In this document: positions 31,948 to 42,743 of the stretch, in pieces
How positions within the stretch are numbered: the stretch's first letter is position 1
How the letters are laid out: each line of letters begins with the position of its first letter
Assembly (NCBI GenBank): GCA_018001225.1
Contig: JAGNIJ010000026.1
Location: 1 to 62,397, forward strand
Direction: 5' to 3'
Length of the DNA: 62,397 nt
Origin: Kiritimatiellia bacterium
GTDB taxonomy: Bacteria; Verrucomicrobiota; Kiritimatiellia; CAIQIC01; JAGNIJ01
Program-made: the position numbers and the translations under genes
Notes under the pieces: model-generated
Database searches by the model: none
What the model was told of the DNA's origin: nothing
What the model saw: the letters and a program-made list of their open reading frames with translations, nothing else

Positions 31948-33665
31948 TCGAAGCCCGGTTTCATTCCTTTTCCCGTGCGGGCGGATGGGACATCCACCTG
32001 GCCGATCCCCGCGAGGTGCATTCGGCCGACAAGCTGCCGGACGTGCTTCCGCTGGTCCGCCGCGCCGAGGCCTCCGCGCGCGGGGGGAAGTGGGTGGCCC
32101 TGCTGTTGAGTTACGAGTCGGCCTCCGCCTTCGATGCCGCGCTGGTCACGCGCGAGCCGGGCGCCTTTCCGCTGGCCTGGATGGCGGTGTTCGGCGAAAC
32201 CCGCGATGTACGCCCGGCGGCCGCGGGCGCGGCCCCGAGAGCCTGGCACCCTTCGATATCCCGCGAAAGTTATGAATCCGCCATCCGCCGAATCCGCGAG
32301 TACATCGCCGCCGGCGACACGTACCAGGTCAATTACACCTTTCCATTGCACGCGGACTTCCGCGGCGACGGCGCCGCATGGTTCGAGCGCCAAGGGCCGG
32401 CCCAGGCCGCGCCCTGGAGCGTCTTTGTGGACACCGGCCGCTTCCAGGTCTTGAGCTTTTCGCCGGAACTGTTTTTCGACTGGAGCGCCGGGCGGATCGT
32501 GTGCCGGCCGATGAAGGGCACGGCGCCTCGCGGCTTGTGGTTCGAGGACGACGAGACGCGGGCCCGGACGCTGGCGGAGAGCCAGAAGGAACAAGCCGAG
32601 AATCTGATGATCACCGACATGGTCCGGAACGACCTCGGGCGGATCGCGCAGGTCGGCTCGGTGAGAACCACCCGGCTCTTCGAGGTCGAGCGGTACCCCA
32701 CCCTTTTCCAGATGACCTCCTCGATCGAAGCGCGGGTGCGGCCCGGGACCCGGCTGGCGGACGTTCTCCGCGCGCTCTTTCCCGGCGCCTCGGTCACCGG
32801 CGCGCCGAAGGTGCGCACGATGCAGATCATCCGCGAACTCGAACCGCATCCGCGCGGGCTCTATACCGGCGCCATCGGGCTTTTGCAGCCGGACGGCACC
32901 GCGCAATTCAACCTCCCTATCCGCACGGTCGTCGTGGATCGCGAGGCCGGCGCAGCGGTGTTCCATACCGGTGGCGGCGTCACGTGGGACTCGACCGCCG
33001 AGGGTGAATACGGCGAATGCTTGTTGAAGACGGCGTTCCTGAACGAATCTCCGCGCACCTTCTCGCTCCTGGAAACCCTGCGGATCGAAAACGGCGGATA
33101 TTACCTGCTGGAAAGGCATCTTCGGCGATTGCGTCAATCCGCGGCCTATTTCGACATTCCGCTGGACGAGTCCTTTCTTAGGACACGGTTGGCCCAATTC
33201 GCGGCGGACCGGCGCGCGGGGACCTGGCGGGCGCGGCTGTTGCTCCAGGCCCGCGGGGAAGTCGAGATCGAGGCCCAGCCGTTGATTCCTGCCGCCGCGC
33301 CGTGGCGTGTCGCGCTGGCGAACGAGCCGGTGAACAGCCGCGATCCCTTCCTGTACCACAAGACCACCCGGCGGGAAGTCTACGACCGGCACCGGGCGGC
33401 GCACCCGGACTGCCGGGACGTCATCCTCTGGAACGAACGCGGGGAGGTCACGGAATCCTGCCTGGCCAACGTGTCGGCGGTCATCGGCGGGCGGGAATGC
33501 ACGCCGCCCGTCGCCTGCGGCCTGCTGCCGGGAACGCTGCGGGCGGAGCTGCTGGAATCGGGCCAGCTGGAAGAGCGGGTATTGCGCAAGGACGACCTGG
33601 CGCGGGCGGAGGCCGTATGGCTGATCAATTCCGTCCGAGGGCGGGTGGCGGTGACGTGGGCCTGA
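31944..33665 (+). CDS. pabB/pabC fusion: Fused aminodeoxychorismate synthase component I and aminodeoxychorismate lyase
   Basis: 573 residues in two parts. Residues ~1-350 are a chorismate-binding PabB domain (GDTYQVNYTF, SFSPELFFDW, PMKGTAPRG, MVRNDLGRIAQVGSV, GASVTGAPKVRTMQIIRELE, YTGAIGLLQPDG). Residues ~355-573 are a PabC-like fold-IV PLP lyase (FSLLETLRIENGGYYLLERHLRRL, LYHKTTRREVYD with the PLP lysine, NERGEVTESCLANV, CGLLPGTLRAELL). Together they convert chorismate to 4-aminobenzoate, with a glutamine amidotransferase (PabA) from elsewhere. Such fusions are known in several bacteria. It overlaps bioA by 4 nt. Confidence 0.94.
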   Translation: MIEARFHSFSRAGGWDIHLADPREVHSADKLPDVLPLVRRAEASARGGKWVALLLSYESASAFDAALVTREPGAFPLAWMAVFGETRDVRPAAAGAAPRAWHPSISRESYESAIRRIREYIAAGDTYQVNYTFPLHADFRGDGAAWFERQGPAQAAPWSVFVDTGRFQVLSFSPELFFDWSAGRIVCRPMKGTAPRGLWFEDDETRARTLAESQKEQAENLMITDMVRNDLGRIAQVGSVRTTRLFEVERYPTLFQMTSSIEARVRPGTRLADVLRALFPGASVTGAPKVRTMQIIRELEPHPRGLYTGAIGLLQPDGTAQFNLPIRTVVVDREAGAAVFHTGGGVTWDSTAEGEYGECLLKTAFLNESPRTFSLLETLRIENGGYYLLERHLRRLRQSAAYFDIPLDESFLRTRLAQFAADRRAGTWRARLLLQARGEVEIEAQPLIPAAAPWRVALANEPVNSRDPFLYHKTTRREVYDRHRAAHPDCRDVILWNERGEVTESCLANVSAVIGGRECTPPVACGLLPGTLRAELLESGQLEERVLRKDDLARAEAVWLINSVRGRVAVTWA

Positions 33666-33685
33666 ACGGCGCGGCTCCGGAACCG

Positions 33686-34621
33686 TCAGGCCAGCAGTTC
33701 CCGGACAACCTGGAGCACGGACTCGACGCGCACTTCATGGAGTTCGGAGCCGGGGGCGCGGATCACGCGCACGCGCGGGCCGCGCGGGCCCCAGCGGGCG
33801 GCGTCGGACGGGCCGAAGAGGGCGACGGTCGGAATACCGAGCGCGGCGGCCAGGTGCGTGATGCCGGAGTCGTTCCCGACGTACAGGCGGCAGGCGGACA
33901 GGGCGGAAGCGACCTGGCGCAGGGAAGCCTCCTTCAGGACGGGGCGTTCGGGGTCCATGCCGGCCAGCGCCCCGGCGATCCCGCGGTCGGCCTCCCCGAG
34001 GAGATAGAAGAAGCTGCATCCGGCATCGGCCGACGCGCGGCGGGCCAGTTCCACGAAGCGATCGGCGGGCCAGTTTTTCTTCGGGCTGCCGCTGCCGGGA
34101 TGAACGGCCAGGACCGGTTCGCGCAGGCCCTGTTCGGACAGCCACCGGCGGCCGGCCGCCCGCTCTTCCGCCGGCCAGTCCAGGACGGGCCGCTCGCCCT
34201 CCGCATAGAGGGCCAGGCTCTCGAGCGGTTTCATCAGGTGCTCGATGGCGTGCCCGCTCTCCACGATCGGCGAACGATAGAGAATGACCCGCGCGCCGGC
34301 CCGCTTGAGATTCTCCCGGACCAGGCCGGTGGGATCGTACAGGTAGGAGATCACGAAATCGAAGGAGCGCAGGTAGGCGATCTGTTCCGCCGGGAACTCG
34401 GGGATCGCGGAGAAGAACCGGGCCATGCCGGCCCGCTCCAGGGATTCCACGCGATTCACCAGGCCGCCGGCGAGGGCCAGGCCCGCCACGTGGGGATAAC
34501 CGATCACCTCAATCCAGGCGTCCGGCCAGCGGGCGCGGAGGGCCTGCAGCACGGGCAGGGTCAGGAGGAAGTCCCCGATCGCCCCGCCCCGCAACACCAT
34601 AAATCGAGCCGGCCGGGTCAT
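33686..34621 (-). CDS. Glycosyltransferase family 9 (heptosyltransferase-like)
   Basis: 311 residues. GT9 features: N-terminal RFMVLRGGAIGDFLLTLPVLQALRARWP, VLAVHPGSGSPKKNWP, FFYLLGEAD, and the nucleotide-sugar site CRLYVGNDSGITHLAAALGIPTVALFGPSDAARWGP. Such enzymes add heptose or related sugars to the LPS inner core on the cytosolic face. That suggests an LPS-like glycolipid, in line with lnt and the AsmA-like gene. The acceptor and sugar are not predictable. It is 6 nt downstream of a membrane protein gene and converges on the pab fusion gene. Confidence 0.92.
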   Translation of the reverse strand: MTRPARFMVLRGGAIGDFLLTLPVLQALRARWPDAWIEVIGYPHVAGLALAGGLVNRVESLERAGMARFFSAIPEFPAEQIAYLRSFDFVISYLYDPTGLVRENLKRAGARVILYRSPIVESGHAIEHLMKPLESLALYAEGERPVLDWPAEERAAGRRWLSEQGLREPVLAVHPGSGSPKKNWPADRFVELARRASADAGCSFFYLLGEADRGIAGALAGMDPERPVLKEASLRQVASALSACRLYVGNDSGITHLAAALGIPTVALFGPSDAARWGPRGPRVRVIRAPGSELHEVRVESVLQVVRELLA

Positions 34622-34627
34622 GACCGG

Positions 34628-35191
34628 TCAGTACACGGCCAGTGCCAGTGCGAGGAGGAGGAGCCCCAGGCCGAAACGAAGGGCGCCCAGGAATCGGCAC
34701 CGGCCGTCCGTGCGGTTAGCCCATTCCGCGACCCGACGGAAGTAGAACGGGCTCAAGACCAGTACGATCCCGGCCACGGCCCAGGCATACGCCAGGACCA
34801 TGACGACCCAGCGCCAATCGGACTCGTGCCAGCGCGCCGCCCGGATAACCGGGTTGGCCAGCAGCAGCAGCAGGCCGCCCAGCGCGCGGGGCGCGAGGAG
34901 TTCGTCCATGAAGATGACGATGAGAAAGAAGGCCACCGGCGCCGCGGCGTAAATGTACGGCTTGAGCCAATCGAAGCGGCCCAGTTCCGCGTGGAGGACA
35001 ATGACGGCGACCCACGCCAGGTCCAGGGCGGTCAGCAGCCAGGCGGGGCCCCGGCTGCGGGGGAACGCGGCGACCGCCCGGCGTACGGCCGGCGGCCACA
35101 ACAGGCAGAGCGCGTTGATCGCCATGATCACGAGCGCGAGGGCGCAAGCGACCTGGGACAACGGGACACGGCCCTGTATCCAGTCCATCAT
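34628..35191 (-). CDS. Multi-span membrane protein, unknown function
   Basis: 187 residues with about six hydrophobic helices: VACALALVIMAINALCLLW, LLTALDLAWVAVIVL, YIYAAAPVAFFLIVIFM, ALGGLLLLLANPVI, VVMVLAYAWAVAGIVLVL and FGLGLLLLALALAVY. It has no motif that I recognise. The GT9 gene starts 6 nt downstream, so the two are coexpressed and the protein may belong to envelope glycan assembly. A start two codons later (second Met) is equally possible. The 82 bp upstream of it, to the AsmA-like stop, show no clear terminator. Confidence 0.75.
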   Translation of the reverse strand: MMDWIQGRVPLSQVACALALVIMAINALCLLWPPAVRRAVAAFPRSRGPAWLLTALDLAWVAVIVLHAELGRFDWLKPYIYAAAPVAFFLIVIFMDELLAPRALGGLLLLLANPVIRAARWHESDWRWVVMVLAYAWAVAGIVLVLSPFYFRRVAEWANRTDGRCRFLGALRFGLGLLLLALALAVY

Positions 35192-35273
35192 AATGACTCC
35201 CGGCGGAAAACGGGGGGAACAATAGCGGCAGCCCGCGGCTTTGTCATGGGTATTCTGCCGCCCGCCGCGCGGC

Positions 35274-37748
35274 TCAATCGAAGATCAGGAAAAGTTCCTT
35301 GGGCAGATTGAGCGGGCGCCACTTGGGCTCGCTCAACGTTCCCGCCAACTTGAATTCGAGAAGTTTCGTCAGCGGCGAGGCGGCCAGGCGCAAGGCCTCC
35401 GCCACGATCCCCTCGCGCAGGGGCTGCACCTGGACGGTCATGTCGATCCGCTGATCCAGGTGGTATTCGCCCTTTCCCTTCAGGCTCAACACCGTGCCCT
35501 CCAGCATCGCCTCCTCCGTGCGAAACGCGCCGTCCTTGAGCACGTAGGTCGTGTGGAAATCCGTCTGGGTGGCGAATCCCAACCCGGGGTAGATGCGCGC
35601 CAGCCACTCCGACAGGCCGCCCATCAATGGAATTGCGAACAGCGCGCCGTCCTCTATGCGGAGGGTCCCCTCGCCCAGCGCCGTCCGGCCGCAGCCCGTC
35701 CCGACCCGGCCCTCGAGCCGGAAATCCGCGGAGAAGAGCCCTTCGTACGGCTTCTCCTCCACGCGGGCGAGGGCGGCGATGAGACGGTCGAAGCGGACGG
35801 TCTCGATCCGGCCCACCGCGTCGTACCGGAGATGGAGCGGGTCGTTCAGGGGATAAAAGGCCATGCGGCCGGTCAGCACGCCGCCGTACGCTTGCGCCTT
35901 GATATCCGTGATCTCCAGCCGCCGGTGCAGGGCGCGCACGCGGAACGCGATCTCGTCCGAGAGGGCCCAGCCCAGCCCAAAGCGCTGTCCCGTGACCCAG
36001 GCCTCGACATCCACGGGCGAGAAGCCGGCGTAGCTGACCGTGCCGCTGGCCGTGATGTGAGCGGGGCCTTCGAAGCGGTAGGACTCCAGGAATCGGCCGG
36101 GCCCGGGCCCGATCATACGCGCCACGGCGTGTGGCGCGGCCGAGCTGTCGATCTCGAAGGAAGCGGTCTGGCGGTTGAAGTCCAGTTCCAGCCACCCGCC
36201 CGCCCCGCCTTCGGGACGTACGACCTTCAGCGGGTCCAGCCGCATGACCCCACCCCGCAAGGTCAACCCGGCAGAGGCGGCGTCGAGGTCGACCCCGCGG
36301 TAGACCAGCGAGGTGGCGGCCACCTTTCCCCGGAAGGCAAATTGCCGCAGATCGTCCGCCGCGCCGGAGAATTCGAGCTCGACGTCCGGCGGGGCGTCGC
36401 CGAACTCGAACCAGTTCAGGATTTGCATTTGAGAGTCTGCGAGCAGCGGCTTGAACAGGTGCGGATGGAAGGCGCCCTTGAGTTCACCGTGAAAGGCGCG
36501 AGAGACGGCGTTGTACGTGGCCGCGGCCTTCAGCGAACCGCGCCGCGCGCCCTTGCCCATGACGCCGTCGAGTTTCTCGATCGTGACCAGGTCGCCCGAC
36601 CGGCTGCCCGAGAGAAAGGCCTTTTCGACCCACACGCCTCCGCATTCCGCCTGCTCGATGGACAGCCAGCCGCCGAGATGACGCTTCATTTCAGCGAGCG
36701 GGGCCGGCCCACCCCACAGTTCCAGGGAAGCCCGGCCCTTGAGTTCGTAGCCCATGTCGCTCAACCGGGACCGCCAGGCCCGCGGCAGAATCGCGGCCCA
36801 CTGGTGCAGCGACACGTCGCTGAAAAGCCGGAACTCCGCCTGGGTGTTGGCCAGGGACAGGAAACCGGACAGGCTCACCCTCGTATCCGCCTGTTTCAGG
36901 ACGAGCGATTTCACCTCGGCCCGCGCGCCGGCCAAGCCGGCCTCCAGGCTGCAGCGGTCGAAGACCCCGACCGGCGTTTGCGTCCGGCGCGCCTCCAGCC
37001 GGAGGGTGGCCCGGGAGCGCGCGGGATCATCGAGTTCGATGGCGAAATCCAGACGGACCCTGGGAGGCTGGCTGAACCGAAGCTCGCGGGCCTGCTCCAT
37101 GACCTTGAGCAGCCAGGGGGGGCACTCCCGGAGCAGGTCGGCACCGGATCGCCCGGTTTCCTTTTCGGGCATGCGCCGGCGGATCGTGCCGGCCGCCTGA
37201 ATGCGCATGCCCCATCCCTCGGCGGAAAAGCCCTGGACCTCCACGAGGCCGGGCCGGATCTGAATCGTCGTCCGCACGTTATCCAGAGCGGCCCCTTCGG
37301 TCCGGCGGTCGGGGCCGCTCGACTGCAGGTGCAATTGCAGCCGCGCGCCGCGGATGCGCAGTCCCACGACGCCATGCCGGAGGGAAAGCCATTCCAGGAC
37401 ATTCAGCCCCAGCGCCACGCGGTCCGCTTCGGCTACCGGATTCGCCGCTTCCGGCGAGTCGTAGAGTCGGAACCCCTTGAGCACGACGCCGTCCTTGACG
37501 CTCAAGCGGGCCCTTCGCACCCGCGCGTGAATGCCCTGTTCCTCCAATTGCCGCAGGGCGCGGTCCACCAGCCATGAGGGGAAGCCGGCCGCGCCCAGGT
37601 AGAGCAACAGGCCGGCGGCCAGCAGGACGCCGGTTCCGAAGAGAACGGCCAGGCATCGAAAAAGGAAACGCGCCCCCCGGGAAACAAACCCGGCCCGTTT
37701 CGGGCGTGCGGGCCGATCAGGGCGCGGCGTCAGTTCCATGGTCGGCAT
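35274..37748 (-). CDS. AsmA-like envelope protein
   Basis: 824 residues. There is one N-terminal membrane anchor (FLFRCLAVLFGTGVLLAAGLLLYLG, key part VLFGTGVLLAAGLLLYL), then a long periplasmic beta-rich region with the AsmA C-terminal look near the end (YELKGRASLELWGG, RAGLTLRGG-like repeats, GEGTLRIEDGALFAIPLMGGLSEWL, VLSLKGKGEYHLDQRIDMTVQVQPL). Proteins of this kind bridge inner and outer membrane and help lipid transport. It is the last gene of the HtrA-ABC-GldG-DUF4340 operon and overlaps DUF4340 by 32 nt (23 nt if it starts at the Met at 37739). I infer that the operon serves envelope maintenance. Confidence 0.85.
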   Translation of the reverse strand: MPTMELTPRPDRPARPKRAGFVSRGARFLFRCLAVLFGTGVLLAAGLLLYLGAAGFPSWLVDRALRQLEEQGIHARVRRARLSVKDGVVLKGFRLYDSPEAANPVAEADRVALGLNVLEWLSLRHGVVGLRIRGARLQLHLQSSGPDRRTEGAALDNVRTTIQIRPGLVEVQGFSAEGWGMRIQAAGTIRRRMPEKETGRSGADLLRECPPWLLKVMEQARELRFSQPPRVRLDFAIELDDPARSRATLRLEARRTQTPVGVFDRCSLEAGLAGARAEVKSLVLKQADTRVSLSGFLSLANTQAEFRLFSDVSLHQWAAILPRAWRSRLSDMGYELKGRASLELWGGPAPLAEMKRHLGGWLSIEQAECGGVWVEKAFLSGSRSGDLVTIEKLDGVMGKGARRGSLKAAATYNAVSRAFHGELKGAFHPHLFKPLLADSQMQILNWFEFGDAPPDVELEFSGAADDLRQFAFRGKVAATSLVYRGVDLDAASAGLTLRGGVMRLDPLKVVRPEGGAGGWLELDFNRQTASFEIDSSAAPHAVARMIGPGPGRFLESYRFEGPAHITASGTVSYAGFSPVDVEAWVTGQRFGLGWALSDEIAFRVRALHRRLEITDIKAQAYGGVLTGRMAFYPLNDPLHLRYDAVGRIETVRFDRLIAALARVEEKPYEGLFSADFRLEGRVGTGCGRTALGEGTLRIEDGALFAIPLMGGLSEWLARIYPGLGFATQTDFHTTYVLKDGAFRTEEAMLEGTVLSLKGKGEYHLDQRIDMTVQVQPLREGIVAEALRLAASPLTKLLEFKLAGTLSEPKWRPLNLPKELFLIFD

Positions 37749-39552
37749 CCCCGGGCGGCAAGGCCGGCACGATCAAGGAAGGCAGCAGGAAATCGCAATC
37801 CCGCCACCCCAGTTCGAAGATTCCTTCCTGCCCCTGGATCTTCACATAGCGGTTCGAGGTTCCCGCGGCGGCGCCGAAATAAAGCACATGACCCAGGCCC
37901 TCGGACCCTTGCAGGCCCAGTTCCAACCGGTCCGCGGAATCGCCGAAGCCGAATTCAGCCTGGGCGGCTTCCGGTTCCCCGACAAAACGTTCGGCCCGCA
38001 GTTCGCGCAGCACGGCCAGCAGATCCCGCACGGCTTCGCCATCCACCGTTCCCTCCCCGGACGCCGATTCGAACTCGCCGGCGGAGCCCCGCCGAACCGC
38101 CTGCGTTCGGCCGGCCCGGTTGACCGCGATCCGCGCCACGTCCTCCGCTTTGACGCGAAGCACTTCGCGGTCCCGGTAGAAGAACGGGTCATCGGAGACA
38201 TAGAGCAGAAGGCTTTCAGGGATCTCGCCCGCTCCGCCATCCGGCTCGGCCAGGACCTGCCGGTACCCGGTTTCCGCGGCCTCGGGGCCGATTTTCAGAA
38301 CAGTCTCGTCCTCTTCCGCCGCGGCGGCCGGACCCGCCTTCGTGGCCGCGGGATCCGCCTGCCGGCCCAGCCGGACGGTCAGGGCCGGCGACACGGCCGC
38401 CCCGGCGGACGGCGGCAGGAACTTTCGGATGACGGGCGCGGTCCACACGGAGAGGAATTCCCGGACGCGCTCCTCGTCCGCTTTCCAGCGCCGGGGTTCG
38501 GTCAGCCGCCACGCCCCCTGTTCCTGCCGGAGTTCCAGCCGGCGCTCCCCGCTTTCGATGACCACGCGGCGGATATCCCGGGCCTCCATCGTGGTCAGCT
38601 TCCGGTCGCGCAGATCATCGAGGGTGACCTTCAGCGGGTCCAGCTGGGCGGCCTCCACCATGCCGGCCGATTCGTCCGGCCGGCTCAACGTGTAGAACCG
38701 GGCGCCGCCGCGGTCCACCGGATCGCCCACCAGGACGGACGCCTCCCCGCCCCCGCCGTCCAGCGTCACGCCGACCCGGAGCGTGGGCTCGTCGAAGCCG
38801 TAGGCCGCCGCTTCCCGGGTTCCGTCCGGCAGAAAATCGGCCGCCCGCAACAGGAACAGCTGTTCCAGGAAGCGCTGGACCGCCGCCGGGGCCGCGCGGG
38901 CGGACACCGGCTGCTGGATGACCCAGCGGCCGCGTTCGCCGCGGGCGATCTGAATGAAGACGCTGCCGCGCCGGATTTCCAGCCGCTGCACCCGCTCCGG
39001 CGCGCCGGGCAGCAAGGCCCGGTCGCGCAGCACGGAAACCGACGCCGGCAGAAGATCCAGCAACCCGCGGCCCACCGCGACGATGTCCGCCCGGCCCTCT
39101 TCCTGTATATAGACGGCATCGCCCAGCGGCGCCTCGCGGCCGATCCGGATCGCCCGCCGGTGGTAGGCATTGCCCAGCACCAGGCGATGGCGGAAGGGAT
39201 CGAGGCCGTATTCAGCCGCGCCCGTTCCCCGGCTCTTCTGGTCCCGGGCGGTGATGACCTCGCCCCGCCGCAGGCCCTGCAATCCATAGAGAATATGCTC
39301 CACGGCTCCGGCATCGGCCCGCGCCCGGAACGGCCGGGCCAGCATCCACCGCCCGCCCTCCCGAACGCACTCGACCAGGAGATTGCTGGACTGGAGTTCC
39401 ATGAACGAGATGTCCTCGGCCCGGAATTCCAGGGCGCGGCGGGCGGCCTCGACCCGCTCCCGCGTGGAGCGGGACTCGCGCTCGAAGCGGTAGATGAGCG
39501 TCCCCACGAGGAGGACGGCCAGCAGGAGGATCCAGGTGGTGCGGAACTTCAT
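37717..39552 (-). CDS. DUF4340 domain protein, periplasmic
   Basis: 611 residues. An N-terminal anchor (TWILLLAVLLVGTLIYRF) is followed by repeated modules typical of DUF4340: WMLARPFRARADAGAVEHILYGLQGL, WVIQQPVSARAAPAAVQRFLEQLFLL, WRLTEPRRWKADEERVREFLSVW, GEGTVDGEAVRDLLAVLRELRAE. Each combines a W-x-L/I-x-x-P strand with a helix. DUF4340 genes usually follow GldG-like genes, as here (3 nt apart). The molecular role is unknown. With the ABC transporter genes upstream it probably forms a periplasmic part of one complex. Confidence 0.9.
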   Translation of the reverse strand: MKFRTTWILLLAVLLVGTLIYRFERESRSTRERVEAARRALEFRAEDISFMELQSSNLLVECVREGGRWMLARPFRARADAGAVEHILYGLQGLRRGEVITARDQKSRGTGAAEYGLDPFRHRLVLGNAYHRRAIRIGREAPLGDAVYIQEEGRADIVAVGRGLLDLLPASVSVLRDRALLPGAPERVQRLEIRRGSVFIQIARGERGRWVIQQPVSARAAPAAVQRFLEQLFLLRAADFLPDGTREAAAYGFDEPTLRVGVTLDGGGGEASVLVGDPVDRGGARFYTLSRPDESAGMVEAAQLDPLKVTLDDLRDRKLTTMEARDIRRVVIESGERRLELRQEQGAWRLTEPRRWKADEERVREFLSVWTAPVIRKFLPPSAGAAVSPALTVRLGRQADPAATKAGPAAAAEEDETVLKIGPEAAETGYRQVLAEPDGGAGEIPESLLLYVSDDPFFYRDREVLRVKAEDVARIAVNRAGRTQAVRRGSAGEFESASGEGTVDGEAVRDLLAVLRELRAERFVGEPEAAQAEFGFGDSADRLELGLQGSEGLGHVLYFGAAAGTSNRYVKIQGQEGIFELGWRDCDFLLPSLIVPALPPGDADHGTDAAP

Positions 39553-39555
39553 CGG

Positions 39556-41046
39556 TCAGGCCCTCCGCCGCCACCAGGCCAGCACGCCGAGCACGGCGGG
39601 CATCGCGGGGATGACCCCGACAACCAACCAGAACAAGCCGCGCAACTGGCGCTGGGTCATATAGAGCCGGCTCTCCTCGACGGGCTTGGCGGCGATCGCC
39701 ATCAATTCGCCGCGCTCGAGCAGCCAGTTGAGGGCGCCGAGGAAAAAGTCTTCGTTCGCACCGGTCATCGCCCCGTTGGCCGCGAAGTCCGAATCGCCGA
39801 TCACGACCAGGCGCGTGGGGCGGATCTGGACATCGATCCCGGGCACGGGCCCCCTCTCCACCGCCACGGCCACGGACACCGGCCCGGGCCGGTCCCGTTC
39901 GGGATCGTAGCGCATCGGGTTCTGGCCGCTGTCCGTCTCGGCCCAACCGGACTCCGTGCACGCGGCGAGCGGTTCCACGGACGGCCGGTCGGCCGGATCC
40001 CCCGCCGGCTCCCCGTCGAGCGGTTCGACCGACCGCGGCAGATACAAGACGGTGCTCAATCCGCCCAGCGGCCGGGTGATGGGATGGGGCTCGTACTCGG
40101 TGATGAACAGTTCGCGGCCCGTCAGCGTCCGGGTGGCGTCCAGCACGACATCGCTGACGAGCCGTACGCCCCATTTCTCGCAGAGGGGTTCCAACCCCGT
40201 CACGGTCGCCGCGTCCAGCAGCAACAGCAGGCGGCCCTGCCGCTCCAGGTAATCGCGCAGCACGTCCAGTTCCGCCGGGGACAGGGCCTTCTGCGGTCCG
40301 GCGATCACCACGGCCGAGGCGTCCTCGGGAATGGCCGGGACCTGCCCGAGAACGAGGGGTTTGACCTCGGCATGGTCGCGGCGGACGAGTTCGGCGATGC
40401 TCGAATAGCCTACGCCGCGCTCGTAGCTGTCGATCTCCCGTTCGCCGTGGCCCTGAAGGAAATACACGACCGGCTGGCGGGCCTGGCTGATGCTGTAGAT
40501 CGCGGACGAAAAGGCCTGTTCCCCCTTGAAGGCCCGGCGGCGCGGGCGCTCCCCGCCCATGACCGCATCGTAGTCGTAATCGGCCAGTTCGGCCGTGCGT
40601 ACGTACTTGCGCCGGCCGCCGTGGTCGAAGACGATGACGTTGGCCTCCTTGACCTCGTACCGCCGCATCAGCTCCTCGGTCCGGGCCAGGTCGCGGTCGG
40701 GGTCCACCCGCTCGACGCGAATCCACGGCGAGGCCACCTCGTACTCGGTCAGCAGGTGCACCACGTCCTCGAACACCTCCTGGCCCGGCTGGAGGAAGAC
40801 GACGACCTCGACGGTGCCGGTCAGCCCGCCCAGCAGGCTCCGGGTCTTCTCGGAGAGCGTGTAGAAGCGCGACCGGCTCCAATCCGCCCGGGCGTAATGG
40901 CGGAAGGACAGGTAGTTGAGCATCAGGACCAGGACGGCCGCGAGCGCCAGCGCCAGCGCGGTATTGAGCCGCAGCACCGCGCGGCGGAAAGCGCCCTGTG
41001 ATACCGGCGACGTCCTCCCGGACGGCGTTGTAGCGGGCGTGTCCAT
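39556..41046 (-). CDS. GldG-like ABC transporter auxiliary protein
   Basis: 496 residues. The N-terminal helix LALALAAVLVLMLNYLSFRHYARADWSRSRFYTLSEKT (key part RADWSRSRFYTLSEKT) is the family mark of GldG / ABC-type auxiliary proteins. The large extracytoplasmic domain has YFLQGHGEREI and VVIAGPQKALSPAELDVLRDYL. A C-terminal helix (LFWLVVGVIPAMPAVLGVLAWW) re-enters the membrane. In Bacteroidetes GldG works with GldA (ATPase) and GldF (permease); outside gliding bacteria this module is common but its substrate is unknown. It begins immediately after the permease stop, with no gap. Confidence 0.92.
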   Translation of the reverse strand: MDTPATTPSGRTSPVSQGAFRRAVLRLNTALALALAAVLVLMLNYLSFRHYARADWSRSRFYTLSEKTRSLLGGLTGTVEVVVFLQPGQEVFEDVVHLLTEYEVASPWIRVERVDPDRDLARTEELMRRYEVKEANVIVFDHGGRRKYVRTAELADYDYDAVMGGERPRRRAFKGEQAFSSAIYSISQARQPVVYFLQGHGEREIDSYERGVGYSSIAELVRRDHAEVKPLVLGQVPAIPEDASAVVIAGPQKALSPAELDVLRDYLERQGRLLLLLDAATVTGLEPLCEKWGVRLVSDVVLDATRTLTGRELFITEYEPHPITRPLGGLSTVLYLPRSVEPLDGEPAGDPADRPSVEPLAACTESGWAETDSGQNPMRYDPERDRPGPVSVAVAVERGPVPGIDVQIRPTRLVVIGDSDFAANGAMTGANEDFFLGALNWLLERGELMAIAAKPVEESRLYMTQRQLRGLFWLVVGVIPAMPAVLGVLAWWRRRA

Positions 41047-41789
41047 CTATTTCCACCGCCTCGATTCAAGGGTTCGGACCGCCGCGAACAGCACCAGCGC
41101 CGTGAGCGTCGCGTACAGTACGATCGGCCGCGTATCCACGACACCCCGCGCAAAATCCAGCATGTGCGAGACGGAGGAGATGTAGCCGAACGCATCGCGC
41201 GCCGCCTCGGTGCGCGCCAGGTAGGCGAAGAAGCCGACGAAGAACGAGAGGCCGATCGCGGCGAAGCACGCGATCGCCGCCATGATCTGGCTGGAGGCCA
41301 GCGCGGAGCACAGCACGCCCACGGCCAGGTACAACGCGCCGACCAGCATCGCGCCGAGGTACCCGCCCATCATCGGGCCCAGGTCCACCGAGGCCGCCAG
41401 CGGGCTGAAGACATGAAGGATCACGGCGTAGGCGGCCGTCGGGACCCACAGGATCAGGTAGAAGCCGAGGGCGCCGAAGTACTTGGCCAGGACGACCGCG
41501 GCATCCGAGACCGGGGCCGTCATGAGCGTCTCGAGCGTCCCCGCGGTTTTCTCTTCCGTGAAGAGCCGCATGGTGAGCACCGGGGTTGTGATCAGCAGAA
41601 CGATCCAGAAAAAGAGCGAACCGAACAGCTCCTGCATCACCGAGGTCCCGCCCGGCCCCTCGACCAGGGCGTGGACCAGCAGCCAGAAGCTGAACCCGAA
41701 CACGAGCAGGAAGAAGATCATGACGACGTAGGCCAGCGGGGAAAAGAAATAGGCCGCCAACTCCTTTCGCCAGAGGGTCAGGAAGGTTT

Positions 41790-41793
<4 letters not shown>
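41047..41793 (-). CDS. ABC transporter permease (GldF-like)
   Basis: 248 residues from a GTG at 41793, fixed by a GTGA overlap with the ATPase stop and by the start KTFLTLWRKELAAYFFSPLAYVV, usual for this ABC-2 family. Six membrane helices are visible (VVMIFFLLVFGFSFWLLV; LFFWIVLLITTPVLTMRLF; YLILWVPTAAYAVIL; YLGAMLVGALYLAVGVLCSAL; IACFAAIGLSFFVGFF; IVLYATLTALVLFAAV). The loop MRLFTEEKTAGTLETLMTAPV is conserved in GldF. It works with the ATPase encoded just upstream. Confidence 0.92.
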
Positions 41794-42740
<947 letters not shown>

Positions 42741-42743
42741 GGC

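Noticed and set aside
37738..41001. Very long plus-strand open frame (over 1000 codons), and similar ones at 68-2131, 35241-37577 and 41931-44351
   Set aside because: They lie opposite genes with clear family motifs. High GC at third codon positions keeps the opposite frame open; their translations are Arg/His/Pro-rich and have no recognisable domain.
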